From positions 1-64,000 of the forward strand of contig NZ_ATWN01000002.1 of the NCBI RefSeq assembly GCF_000421265.1: a DNA stretch of 64,000 nucleotides. Reading direction: 5' to 3'. The translations under genes and the position numbers were made by a program. The notes under the pieces are model-generated. The model did not search any database and was not told where the DNA came from. It saw only the letters and a list, made by a program, of their open reading frames with translations. Positions 1-7,648 of the stretch are shown here, in pieces. The DNA comes from Thalassospira lucentensis MCCC 1A00383 = DSM 14000 (GTDB lineage: Bacteria > Pseudomonadota > Alphaproteobacteria > Rhodospirillales > Thalassospiraceae). Position 1 is the first letter of the stretch, and every line of letters starts with the position of its first letter.

Positions 1-278
1 CCGGCATTATTGATCAGGATGTCGGCACCGCCGCCAAATTTATCGGCGGCATCTTTCATCATTGCTTCGATTTGATCGGGCTTGGACAGGTCCGCGCCAT
101 TGTAATAGGCGGTCACACCAAAGTCGGTTTCAAGTGATTTTCGGGTGGCTTCGATCTCGTCCTTGTCGCCAAAACCATTAAGCATGATGTCCGCCCCGGC
201 CCCGGCAAGTGCCTTTGCCATCGCAAGGCCAATGCCACTGGTGGAGCCGGTTACAAGTGCGCGTTTTCCTGTCAGCAT
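1..278 (-). CDS. bdhA: 3-hydroxybutyrate dehydrogenase, partial (N-terminal 92 codons)
   Basis: Short-chain dehydrogenase/reductase that oxidises D-3-hydroxybutyrate to acetoacetate with NAD+, the entry step for using polyhydroxybutyrate-derived monomers. The visible N-terminus has the glycine-rich nucleotide motif TGSTSGIG, then LNGFGD, a phrase typical of BdhA, and reaches the NNAG strand where the window cuts it off. The catalytic Ser-Tyr-Lys lies outside the window. The ATG at 276-278 is preceded by a GGAGAA ribosome binding site. The family call is firm; the substrate is inferred from resemblance to BdhA. Transcription comes from the 279-426 gap, which contains a 15-G run. Confidence 0.8.
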   Translation of the reverse strand, partial: MLTGKRALVTGSTSGIGLAMAKALAGAGADIMLNGFGDKDEIEATRKSLETDFGVTAYYNGADLSKPDQIEAMMKDAADKFGGGADILINNA

Positions 279-404
279 GATGTCTTCTCCCTGAGGGTGA
301 GGCGTTGGGGCCTCTTATTAACTTAGGAGGATCATGCCGCAGCGCAATGTAAAGCGCAACGCCAGACAAAAGAAAGGCGGGTCCGGTGCTGTTCAGGCGA
401 TGTT

Positions 405-419
405 GGGGGGGGGGGGGGG
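405..419. repeat. 15-bp poly-G tract
   Basis: Uninterrupted run of 15 G on the + strand (C on the strand of the flanking genes). It begins 7 bp beyond the stop codon of the TyrR-type regulator and lies about 127 bp upstream of the bdhA start. Runs of this length are prone to slipped-strand length change and also to sequencing error. No ORF continues through it, so any effect would be on transcription between the two genes and not on a reading frame. Confidence 0.95.
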
Positions 420-426
420 CGCACGA

Positions 427-2058
427 TCAACTGCCGATGCCGTATTTGCGCAGTTTGTTGGCAATCGATGTATGCGATACGCCCAGCCGTTCAGCCAGCT
501 TGCGTGAGCTTGGGTAGTCGGGATAAAGCCGGGCCAGCATTTCCCGCTCGATCATGGTCATGCCGGTGGCGAAATCCTGCGCGGCAAGGGCGTTGGTGAT
601 GATGTCAGGTTGTTGGGGCGCGCCGGGGCGCATATTGCTGCCTGCGGTATCGGGTGTGTACGAGGTCGGTGTTTCGTTGGTGCGCGGTGCGGTGCCGATG
701 GCCGCGTCAGTCAGATCGCGTGCGCTTAGCACATCGCCATCGAGCAGGGCGACGGCGCGAAACAGGGTGTTTTCCAATTCGCGCACATTGCCCGGCCAGT
801 CATGGCGGGTTAACCAAGCAAGCGCATCATTGGCAAGATACGGTGTGGCGCGTTCAGTTTGCTGGGCGGTGCGGTCGATAAAAAACTGGGCCAGATCGTT
901 GATGTCTTCAATCCGGTCACGGAGCGGGGGCAACGTAATGCCAAGCACGTTGAGGCGGAAATACAGGTCTTCGCGAAACGTCCCGTCATGGGACATGGCT
1001 TCAAGATCACGGTTGGTTGCACTGATGATCCGCACATCAACGGCGATTTCATCCGTCCCCCCGACCCGGCGGAACCGGCCATCTTGCAAGACACGCAGCA
1101 ATTTCGCCTGCAAATAAGGCGTCAGCTCGCCGATTTCATCCAAAAACAGCGTGCCACCATCGGCAAGCTCCAGTAATCCCGGTTTGCCGCCGCGCCGGGC
1201 ACTGGTAAAGGCCCCGGCGGCATAGCCAAACAGCTCGCTTTCGGCCAAACCTTCGGGCATGGCGGCACAGTTCAAGGCCAAAAACGGCTGGTCAATGCAG
1301 GAACTGGCCCGGTGGGATGCGCGTGCGAAGAGTTCCTTGCCAGTACCGGTTTCGCCCAAAATCAAAAGCGGTGCGTCAATCGCGGCAAGGCGTTTGGCCT
1401 GTGATTTAACCCGCGTCATTGCCCGGCTTTCGCCGATAATGTCGTCAAATCCGGTGTGGCTGCGATCCTGAAGGGCGGTAATCACCCGGCCCAGCCGGGC
1501 GGCCCGGTGAAACACCATCACCCCGCCCCACGGTGTGGTGTCATCCGCGTCGGATCCATCATCGACATGGCCAATCGGTTCGACCTGTAGCAAATAGGTC
1601 TGGCCACCCAGAATCACCTCGCGCTCGGGCAGGTGAAAATGACTTTGGCGTAAATCTTCAATTGATGGATCGCTTAAAATAAAAGAAATATCACGATCAC
1701 GAAGATCTTTCTCGGAAGTGCCGGTAATCGTCTGTGCGGCCGGGTTGGCTTGGGCAATCTGGCCATTGGCATCGACCGCAATCACCGGGTTGCCAAAGGC
1801 GGCCAAGGTCGCATGAAGCTGCGCACGGCGACGTTCAGTTGGCAGCCGGTCAATTTCACGGATGCCCGATATGCCGGGAATTTGTTTAAGCGCATGGGAC
1901 AGCAGCGGAAACCGTTCCGGGCGGATGGCCGGGATGTCGGCATAGATGTAATGGGTGGTGACCTCAAAGGCGCGGATATCGAGCCCCTGATCGGTCAGCA
2001 CATTGACCACATCACGGGTAATACCAAGCCTGTTTTCGCCCTGAATTTCAAACCGCAT
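427..2058 (-). CDS. TyrR/PhhR-type sigma-54-dependent transcriptional regulator
   Basis: 543-residue amino-acid-responsive activator with the TyrR layout: an N-terminal ACT-like domain (about 1-75), a PAS domain (about 78-165), an AAA+ ATPase (about 205-430) and a C-terminal TyrR-type helix-turn-helix (about 505-543). Walker A is GETGTGKE (235-242), the sigma-54 contact loop reads GAFTSA (282-287) and Walker B is LFLDE (304-308). E. coli TyrR has lost this loop and works with sigma-70. Here GAFT is kept, so sigma-54 activation is plausible and fits the sigma-54 site before megL. Two TyrR-box-like sequences sit directly upstream of its ATG, suggesting autoregulation. The ligand is unknown: aromatic amino acids are usual for the family, but the divergent methionine lyase gene makes a sulfur amino acid or related signal possible. 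Confidence 0.88.
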   Translation of the reverse strand: MRFEIQGENRLGITRDVVNVLTDQGLDIRAFEVTTHYIYADIPAIRPERFPLLSHALKQIPGISGIREIDRLPTERRRAQLHATLAAFGNPVIAVDANGQIAQANPAAQTITGTSEKDLRDRDISFILSDPSIEDLRQSHFHLPEREVILGGQTYLLQVEPIGHVDDGSDADDTTPWGGVMVFHRAARLGRVITALQDRSHTGFDDIIGESRAMTRVKSQAKRLAAIDAPLLILGETGTGKELFARASHRASSCIDQPFLALNCAAMPEGLAESELFGYAAGAFTSARRGGKPGLLELADGGTLFLDEIGELTPYLQAKLLRVLQDGRFRRVGGTDEIAVDVRIISATNRDLEAMSHDGTFREDLYFRLNVLGITLPPLRDRIEDINDLAQFFIDRTAQQTERATPYLANDALAWLTRHDWPGNVRELENTLFRAVALLDGDVLSARDLTDAAIGTAPRTNETPTSYTPDTAGSNMRPGAPQQPDIITNALAAQDFATGMTMIEREMLARLYPDYPSSRKLAERLGVSHTSIANKLRKYGIGS

Positions 2059-2061
2059 GAC

Positions 2062-2098
2062 TGTACCGATAGGTTTACACTGTAAATAATAGTGTACA
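2062..2098. promoter_or_regulatory. Two adjacent TyrR-box-like operators
   Basis: Compared with the TyrR consensus TGTAAA-N6-TTTACA, 2062-2079 reads TGTACC-N6-TTTACA (two mismatches) and 2081-2098 reads TGTAAA-N6-TGTACA (one mismatch). Their centres are 19 bp apart, about two helical turns. They begin 4 bp upstream of the regulator's start codon, a position suited to autorepression. They may also act as distal sites for the divergent megL promoter. Confidence 0.7.
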
Positions 2099-2159
2099 GG
2101 CGGGTTTTCAGCAAATCCACATAATTCCCCCGATTATTCAATTTTGGTGAGCAATCGTC

Positions 2160-2177
2160 TGTAAACTATTATTTACA
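2160..2177. promoter_or_regulatory. Perfect TyrR box upstream of megL
   Basis: TGTAAA-CTATTA-TTTACA matches the TyrR consensus at all twelve specified positions. Its centre is about 90 bp upstream of the transcription start predicted from the sigma-54 element at 2233-2248, the usual distance for an enhancer site bound by a sigma-54 activator. Confidence 0.8.
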
Positions 2178-2232
2178 GATGGCAAGAGAGCATTTTACGG
2201 GAAAATGCCTGAAACCGGCACTTTTGATCATC

Positions 2233-2248
2233 TGGCACAGGCCTTGCG
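2233..2248 (+). promoter_or_regulatory. Sigma-54 (-24/-12) promoter of megL
   Basis: TGGCACAGGCCTTGCG matches the sigma-54 consensus TGGCACR-N4-TTGC, with the invariant GG (2234-2235) and GC (2246-2247) exactly ten bases apart. The predicted start of transcription is near 2258-2260, about 30 bp before the megL ATG. With the TyrR box upstream and a GAFT-containing regulator divergent, this reads as a complete sigma-54 promoter. Confidence 0.82.
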
Positions 2249-2287
2249 GGTATGTGGGGATAACAAACGCAATTTCGGGAGCCCACC

Positions 2288-3511
2288 ATGTCTGCAGACC
2301 TTAAAACCAATGCCAAAACCGGTTTCGCCACCCGTGCCATTCATCATGGTTATGACCCGCAAAGTCACAATGGGGCGCTGAACCAGCCGGTCTATATGTC
2401 CTCGACCTTTGCCTTTGAAACCGCCGAGCAGGGCGGGCGGTTCTTTGCAGGTGGCGAGCAGGGATTTATCTATTCGCGCATTGCCAATCCGACGCTTGAT
2501 TTGCTGGAAAAACGCCTGGCTGTGCTTGAAGGCGGGGAAGCTTCGGTTGCGACCGCATCGGGCATGGGGGCGATCACGTCCGTGTTCTGGACCTTCATTG
2601 CACCGGGTGATGAGATCATTATCGATCGCACGCTTTATGGCTGCACATTTGCCTATTTCCGCCATGGCCTGGAAAAGTTTGGCATCAAGCACACCCATGT
2701 CGACTTGACCGACCCGGCGGAGCTTGAAAAGGCGATTTCCGACAAGACCAAGATTGTCTACTTCGAAACCCCGGCCAACCCGAACATGCGTCTGGTCGAT
2801 ATCGAAGCGATTTCCGAGATTGCCCATAAACATGGGGCGAAAGTTGTTGTCGATAACACCTATTGCACGCCGTATTTGCAGCGCCCGATTGAGCTTGGTG
2901 CGGATATCGTTGTCCATTCAGCGACCAAATATCTGGGCGGGCATGGGGACCTTATGGCCGGTGGGGTGATTGGTTCGACCGAGGACATGATGCAGGTTCG
3001 ATTGATCGGCTTGAAGGATATGACCGGTGCTGTTTTATCCGCACAGGACGCCAACCTTGTTATGCGCGGGCTTAAAACGCTGGAGCTGCGCATGGAACGT
3101 CATTGTGACAATGCCGAGAAAATTGCCGATTTCCTTGCGAACCATCCCAAGGTCGAAAAGGTCTTTTATCCGGGCCTTGAAAGCGATCCGCAGCACGTGC
3201 TGGCCAAAAAGCAGATGGACCGTTTTGGCGGGATGATTGCGTTTGAGCTGAAAGGCGGGATCGAAGAAGGTCGTAAATTGATGAACGGTCTTCATATGAT
3301 TACCCGTGCGGTCAGTCTTGGGGACGCCGAAACGCTGATCCAGCATCCGGCATCGATGACCCATTCGACCTATACCCCCGAAGAACGTGCGGAATATCAG
3401 ATCACCGATGGTTTGATCCGTCTGTCCGCCGGGCTTGAAAGCATCGGCGATATTTTGGCCGATCTTGGTCAGGCGCTTGATGGGGATGAAATGGCGATTG
3501 CGGCTGAATAG
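2288..3511 (+). CDS. megL: L-methionine gamma-lyase
   Basis: PLP enzyme of the Cys/Met metabolism family that cleaves L-methionine to methanethiol, ammonia and 2-oxobutyrate in the cytoplasm. The 407 residues match the family length. The PLP lysine lies in HSATKY (Lys214). The active-site Tyr117 and Cys119 in LYGCTF are the pair that separates methionine gamma-lyases from cystathionine beta/gamma enzymes, which usually lack that cysteine. NPNMRL and VVDNTYCTPYLQRP also closely match Pseudomonas MdeA. The start is preceded by CGGGAG. Transcription is predicted from the sigma-54 promoter at 2233-2248 under the divergent TyrR-type regulator. The product 2-oxobutyrate is the likely substrate of the MdeB-type protein at 5090. 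Confidence 0.9.
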   Translation: MSADLKTNAKTGFATRAIHHGYDPQSHNGALNQPVYMSSTFAFETAEQGGRFFAGGEQGFIYSRIANPTLDLLEKRLAVLEGGEASVATASGMGAITSVFWTFIAPGDEIIIDRTLYGCTFAYFRHGLEKFGIKHTHVDLTDPAELEKAISDKTKIVYFETPANPNMRLVDIEAISEIAHKHGAKVVVDNTYCTPYLQRPIELGADIVVHSATKYLGGHGDLMAGGVIGSTEDMMQVRLIGLKDMTGAVLSAQDANLVMRGLKTLELRMERHCDNAEKIADFLANHPKVEKVFYPGLESDPQHVLAKKQMDRFGGMIAFELKGGIEEGRKLMNGLHMITRAVSLGDAETLIQHPASMTHSTYTPEERAEYQITDGLIRLSAGLESIGDILADLGQALDGDEMAIAAE

Positions 3512-3538
3512 AGCCATCAATCCTAAGCACGATCAACT

Positions 3539-3599
3539 GTCGCCAATCGGATGAATGTTCATTTCCGCGAAGGATCTTGGATTGAGTCCGGTTGGCGAT
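3539..3599 (+). terminator. Possible hairpin downstream of megL
   Basis: Arms of about 12 bp (3540-3551 with 3587-3598, one T-G pair) are separated by a 35-nt loop and followed by a T-rich stretch. The large loop makes it a weak terminator candidate. It lies between the end of megL and the end of the convergent gene at 3639. Confidence 0.35.
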
Positions 3600-3638
3600 T
3601 TGATTTTGGGTTTGAATGTTCGGTTCGTTTTCTAGGCC

Positions 3639-4601
3639 TTAATCGAAAAGACCGAATTTTTTCATGGTCTGGCGCGATTTTTCCGGCAATGAACGGTTTT
3701 CTATGCGTAAAAGATGGATTTTCCGCAGATTCACTTCTTTAAATGATGCTGTGGTTTCGCGGTGATTTTTCAGCAAGTTCAATAGCATGCCGTTTGAGTA
3801 AGCCCGTTCAAGACCTGTCTGGATTACATCGCGCAGTTGGGGTGTTTTCGGACTGACAAAGAAATAGATCGGCTGCGGGTAATAAAGTGCGATATCGGGT
3901 GAGACGACAATGTTTGGCGCCTCTTGCTTCATCCAGTTCCATTCACCGATAATTTGCCAATAGGCCCTTGGGTATAGGTCAAAGCGCCGGAATTCGAGCA
4001 TCCGATGCAGTGTCTTGTAACGTCCGGGGATTACATTAAAGCCATTGTCGATCAGAATTTGACCGTCAGGCCAACCAAGCCCCTGCCCCATCGAAAATTT
4101 CCGAAGTTCATCAAGCGTTTGAATATGCGCCAATTCAGTACGCGTTTCAGGACGTGCCATGAAAAGCCGGAGCCCTGTGGTGCCAAGGTAAATCGGCACG
4201 TACGCTGCCAGAAGTTTGTCTTCACGGTCCTGCGTTGTGCCAAAGAAAACGGTATTGATCTGATCACCTGTTTGCAGCATCGAAATACGGCGTTCTTCGG
4301 TGGGGTATTCAACGCAGACCGGTGTGATGGCAATGTCCGTGGGACCGAGCCGCAAAGCCAACCGCAACAGGTCAACATGGTATTCGGAATGTTGATCCCA
4401 TGTAATGCGCCCGAGACAGTAATCGGACGTAGTATCCATCGGCAGGCGGACATCAACAGGGCTTTGTACTGTGCCTGTATCTGCGGCGTGGGCCGCCGAT
4501 ATGGTCATGTTGCCAACCGCAAGCACCACCATTGCTGCCCTGAAAATGGCGGTGCATCGGGCATGAAAACTCAGGATTGGTCGCGGTATGGGCGGCAGCA
4601 T
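3639..4601 (-). CDS. Periplasmic substrate-binding-like protein (orphan)
   Basis: 320 residues. The N-terminus has arginines, a hydrophobic stretch (about 22-34) and AHA-A near 39, consistent with a Sec signal peptide. The body (ITWDQHSEYHVDLLRLAL, TLDELRKFSMGQGLGWPDGQILIDNGF, FRRFDLYPRAY) resembles the type 2 periplasmic binding-protein fold used by amino-acid ABC transporters and some sensor-associated proteins. No permease or ATPase gene is adjacent, so it may be a stand-alone binding or signalling protein; the ligand is unknown. It lies antisense between megL and the mdeB-like gene and splits what is an mdeAB pair in Pseudomonas. The first ATG has no clear ribosome binding site, and a later ATG at 4532 has a better one but would shorten the signal peptide. 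Confidence 0.6.
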   Translation of the reverse strand: MLPPIPRPILSFHARCTAIFRAAMVVLAVGNMTISAAHAADTGTVQSPVDVRLPMDTTSDYCLGRITWDQHSEYHVDLLRLALRLGPTDIAITPVCVEYPTEERRISMLQTGDQINTVFFGTTQDREDKLLAAYVPIYLGTTGLRLFMARPETRTELAHIQTLDELRKFSMGQGLGWPDGQILIDNGFNVIPGRYKTLHRMLEFRRFDLYPRAYWQIIGEWNWMKQEAPNIVVSPDIALYYPQPIYFFVSPKTPQLRDVIQTGLERAYSNGMLLNLLKNHRETTASFKEVNLRKIHLLRIENRSLPEKSRQTMKKFGLFD

Positions 4602-5089
4602 GAAAGAGAAAACAGTGTCCAGGGTTTGGAGTGTGCACAGCGGTCAAAATCATATGTGTAGATTTTATATATAGCCTTTCAATCAGTTAGCGATGTCTTA
4701 AGTACGCAGGTAAATTGGTTCGAAAATTGGTGCGCCGGGCTTGAAAAGCGCCGAGGCAACATTTTCCATCTGTGTTCGGATGCGGGGGACTCTTGGGAAG
4801 GGCCCGAATTTCAGTAAGTACATGCATTTGTAAGGGGCATCGAATCGTGCTGGCGTTACCGCATTTTGAGACCACGAAATATTGTTTCAGATGGGAAATT
4901 CGAAGGTTTTGGCAGGTTCGTCGCAGCAGATTCCACAGGTCGGTCGAAATCGCCGAATCTTGTGTGAAACTTGGGGGCGGGAACTTGATTTTTGCGCCGT
5001 CTGTTTAAAAATCGGTAATTCAATACCGGAATGTTGCGGTGAGCCGGATGGCCGCCGTGCATAACCCACATCAAAAGGTGTTACGTAAG
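4602..5089. other. 488-bp gap between divergent genes
   Basis: Upstream region shared by the binding-protein-like gene and the mdeB-like gene. No convincing ORF. It is AT-rich near 4650-4680, on the side of the - strand gene. A sigma-54-like element is noted at 4910-4925. No TyrR box matching the consensus was found here. Confidence 0.6.
4910..4925 (+). promoter_or_regulatory. Candidate sigma-54 promoter of the mdeB-like gene
   Basis: TGGCAGGTTCGTCGCA has the GG-N10-GC spacing (4911-4912 and 4923-4924) and a good -24 half, but the -12 half reads TCGC where the consensus has TTGC. It lies 165 bp upstream of the proposed ATG. Worth noting because megL, the functional partner, has a perfect sigma-54 site; on its own the match is modest. 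Confidence 0.35.
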
Positions 5090-7474
5090 ATGTCCGCACA
5101 AGATGCCACCCCGGAAATCGGTGAAATTATCGAAGCAAGCTCAACCGGTCAGGTAAAGGCCGAAGATCTAGAGATGCTCGGTCAGATCGAGAAAAAGGTG
5201 CGGTGGCTATCAAGCTGGACCATCCATAACGCCAACCATCTGCGTCCCAAACGCGATGGCATTAAGGTTGGTGGGCATCAGGCCAGCTGTGCGTCGATGA
5301 CAACCTTGATGACAGCCCTTTATTTCAATGTTCTGCGTCCGCAGGACCGGGTGGCGGTCAAGCCGCATGCCAGCCCGGTATTCCATGCGATTAATTATCT
5401 GTTTGGCCGTCAGACCAAGGAAAAGCTGGAAAAATTCCGGTCATTTGGCGGTGCGCAATCCTATCCATCGCGGACCAAGGATGGCGATCAGGTTGATTTT
5501 TCAACCGGGTCGGTTGGCCTTGGCGCGGCGGTAACAAACTTCGCCGCGTTAACGCAGGATTACCTGCGATATAAGGATATGCTGCCCAAGGGCGAGGTTC
5601 CGGGGCGCATGGTCGCCCTTGTCGGCGATGCCGAGCTTGATGAAGGCAATATTTACGAAGCGCTGCTTGATACCTGGAAGCATGACATTCGCAATGTCTG
5701 GTGGGTGATTGATTATAACCGTCAAAGCCTTGACGGCATGATTGATGCGCATCTGTTTCGCGTGATTGGCCGGTTTTTCCGTGCTGTGGGCTGGAACGTG
5801 ATTACCATTAAATATGGCCGTAAATTGCACGAAGCCTTTGCCAAGCCGGGGGGTAAGTCACTTAAGAAATGGCTGAATGACGTGCCCAACGACATTTATT
5901 CGGCCCTGACGTTTCAGGGCGGGGCGGCATGGCGCGCACAAATCACATCCGATATGCCCGGTGATAATGCGTTGGTCAGTCTGTTGGGCGAATATGAAGA
6001 TGATGCGCTGCATGACCTGATGACTAATCTGGGCGGGCATTGCATGGAGGCCGTGCTGAGCGCGTTTGATGCGGTGCCAAATGACAAGCCAACCATCTTT
6101 ATCGCCTATACCGTTAAGGGATATGGCACCCCGCTTCAGGGGCATAAGGACAATCATGCGGGCCTGATGAATGTGCCGCAGATGGACACGTTTAAGGAAC
6201 AAAACCGCGTTGAAGACGGACAAGAGTGGGATTTTGCCGCCGGATTGGATATATCAGAGGATAAAATCCGGAGTTATATTAAAAATGCCCCATTCAATGA
6301 CGCCGCATCCCGCCACAAAAAGGCGGATGTCATTACCATTCCCGACATGCCCTATGCGCGGACAGATACATCAAGCACGCAGGAAGTGTTTGGTAAAATC
6401 CTCAATGAACTGGCCAAGATGAAAAAAAGCGATCTGTCTGATCGCATTGTCACCACATCGCCCGATGTGACGGTGTCGACCAACCTTGGCGGGTTTGTGA
6501 ACCAGCGCGGGTTGTTTGGCCGCGAAGACCTTGCCGATGAGTTTCGCGAACGCAAGGTTCCTTCGGCCCAGAAATGGATACGTTCGCCAAGCGGCCAGCA
6601 TGTCGAACTGGGTATTGCCGAAAACAATCTGTTTTTGAATTTGGCCGCCCTTGGTCTGTCGCACAGTCTGTTTGGGCAGCGATTGTTCCCGATTGGCACG
6701 CTGTATGATCCGTTCATTGCGCGCGGGTTGGATGCGCTCAATTACGCCTGTTATCAGGATGCGCGGTTTATGGTTGTCGCCACACCAAGCGGCATTTCAT
6801 TGGCCCCGGAAGGTGGCGCGCATCAGTCGATCAGCACACCGATGATCGGTATGGGCCAGCCCGGCCTGACCAGCTTTGAGCCGAGCTTTGGCGATGAAGT
6901 CGCCGCAATCATGGGCTGGTCGTTCGATCATATGCAGGCCGAGGACGGCGGGTCGATTTACATGCGTTTGTCGACCAAGCCATTGAGCCAGCCTGAGCGT
7001 GATCTTTCGGATGCGGATAAATCCGATATTGTTTCGGGTGGTTATTGGCTGCGTGAGCCGGGCGATGACTGCAAGATGGTGATTGCCTATTGCGGAGCCA
7101 TGGCGCCCGAAGCGATTGCCGCATGGGAAAAGCTGTCGGAAGATCATCCGGGCTTGGGGCTTTTGGCCGTGACCTCGACCGACCGTCTGTACAACGAATG
7201 GCAGGACCTTGAGCGGGCCCGTCTTGAGGGCAAGGCGGATGCTCAGATGTCGCATGTGGAAAACCTGCTTAAACCGCTGGCATCCGATGCGCGCCTTGTG
7301 ACCGTAATTGATGGTCATCCGGCGGCGTTAGCGTGGCTGGGTTCGGTGCGCGGACATGCGGTTGCCCCGTTGGGGGTGAATAATTTCGGCCAGTGCGGGG
7401 ACAGCATTGCGCTTTATGAGCATTACCAGATCGGTACGGATGCGATCCTGCGCGCAGCCAAGCGGTGGGATTAA
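5090..7474 (+). CDS. mdeB: MdeB-type 2-oxo-acid dehydrogenase E1 (2-oxobutyrate/pyruvate)
   Basis: Thiamine-diphosphate enzyme related to the homodimeric E1 of pyruvate dehydrogenase (AceE) and to transketolase. About 794 residues, shorter than AceE (about 890). GGHQAS and HASPVFHAINYLFG near the N-terminus, the ThDP/Mg motif GDAELDEGN (about residue 178) and the later LGIAENNLFLNLAALGLS with GTLYDPFIARGLDALNYACY are typical. In Pseudomonas putida a homologue, MdeB, is encoded with methionine gamma-lyase and is assigned to 2-oxobutyrate breakdown. The same role is inferred here because megL lies just upstream. No E2 or E3 gene is adjacent. The reading frame is open from a GTG at 5039, but the ATG at 5090 has an AAGGTG site about ten bases upstream and starts the conserved region. 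A plain pyruvate dehydrogenase E1 remains possible. Confidence 0.72.
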   Translation: MSAQDATPEIGEIIEASSTGQVKAEDLEMLGQIEKKVRWLSSWTIHNANHLRPKRDGIKVGGHQASCASMTTLMTALYFNVLRPQDRVAVKPHASPVFHAINYLFGRQTKEKLEKFRSFGGAQSYPSRTKDGDQVDFSTGSVGLGAAVTNFAALTQDYLRYKDMLPKGEVPGRMVALVGDAELDEGNIYEALLDTWKHDIRNVWWVIDYNRQSLDGMIDAHLFRVIGRFFRAVGWNVITIKYGRKLHEAFAKPGGKSLKKWLNDVPNDIYSALTFQGGAAWRAQITSDMPGDNALVSLLGEYEDDALHDLMTNLGGHCMEAVLSAFDAVPNDKPTIFIAYTVKGYGTPLQGHKDNHAGLMNVPQMDTFKEQNRVEDGQEWDFAAGLDISEDKIRSYIKNAPFNDAASRHKKADVITIPDMPYARTDTSSTQEVFGKILNELAKMKKSDLSDRIVTTSPDVTVSTNLGGFVNQRGLFGREDLADEFRERKVPSAQKWIRSPSGQHVELGIAENNLFLNLAALGLSHSLFGQRLFPIGTLYDPFIARGLDALNYACYQDARFMVVATPSGISLAPEGGAHQSISTPMIGMGQPGLTSFEPSFGDEVAAIMGWSFDHMQAEDGGSIYMRLSTKPLSQPERDLSDADKSDIVSGGYWLREPGDDCKMVIAYCGAMAPEAIAAWEKLSEDHPGLGLLAVTSTDRLYNEWQDLERARLEGKADAQMSHVENLLKPLASDARLVTVIDGHPAALAWLGSVRGHAVAPLGVNNFGQCGDSIALYEHYQIGTDAILRAAKRWD

Positions 7475-7499
7475 GGCGGTCCAGCCATCGTGCTGTAAG

Positions 7500-7526
7500 G
7501 GGAGGGCAATGTGCCCTCCCTTTTTT
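7500..7526 (+). terminator. Rho-independent terminator after mdeB
   Basis: GGGAGGGC (7500-7507) pairs perfectly with GCCCTCCC (7513-7520) across a short loop and is followed by six T. Ends the mdeB transcript 26 bp after the stop codon. Confidence 0.9.
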
Positions 7527-7648
7527 GTTGGTTTTCGGTGGGGAATTGTTGACCATGGATTGGAAACTAAGTACGAGAAAAATCCGCATTTTATAAAAAT
7601 AAACAAAAGCCCCATGTTCAATCTTGGCCGGGGTGGTGAAACGTTCCT

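Noticed and set aside
178..369. 63-codon - strand ORF overlapping bdhA
   Set aside because: It is out of frame with the clear dehydrogenase reading frame and has no ribosome binding site.
2228..2917. 229-codon ORF antisense to megL
   Set aside because: It overlaps the well-supported megL and its promoter; the translation shows only composition-driven sequence.
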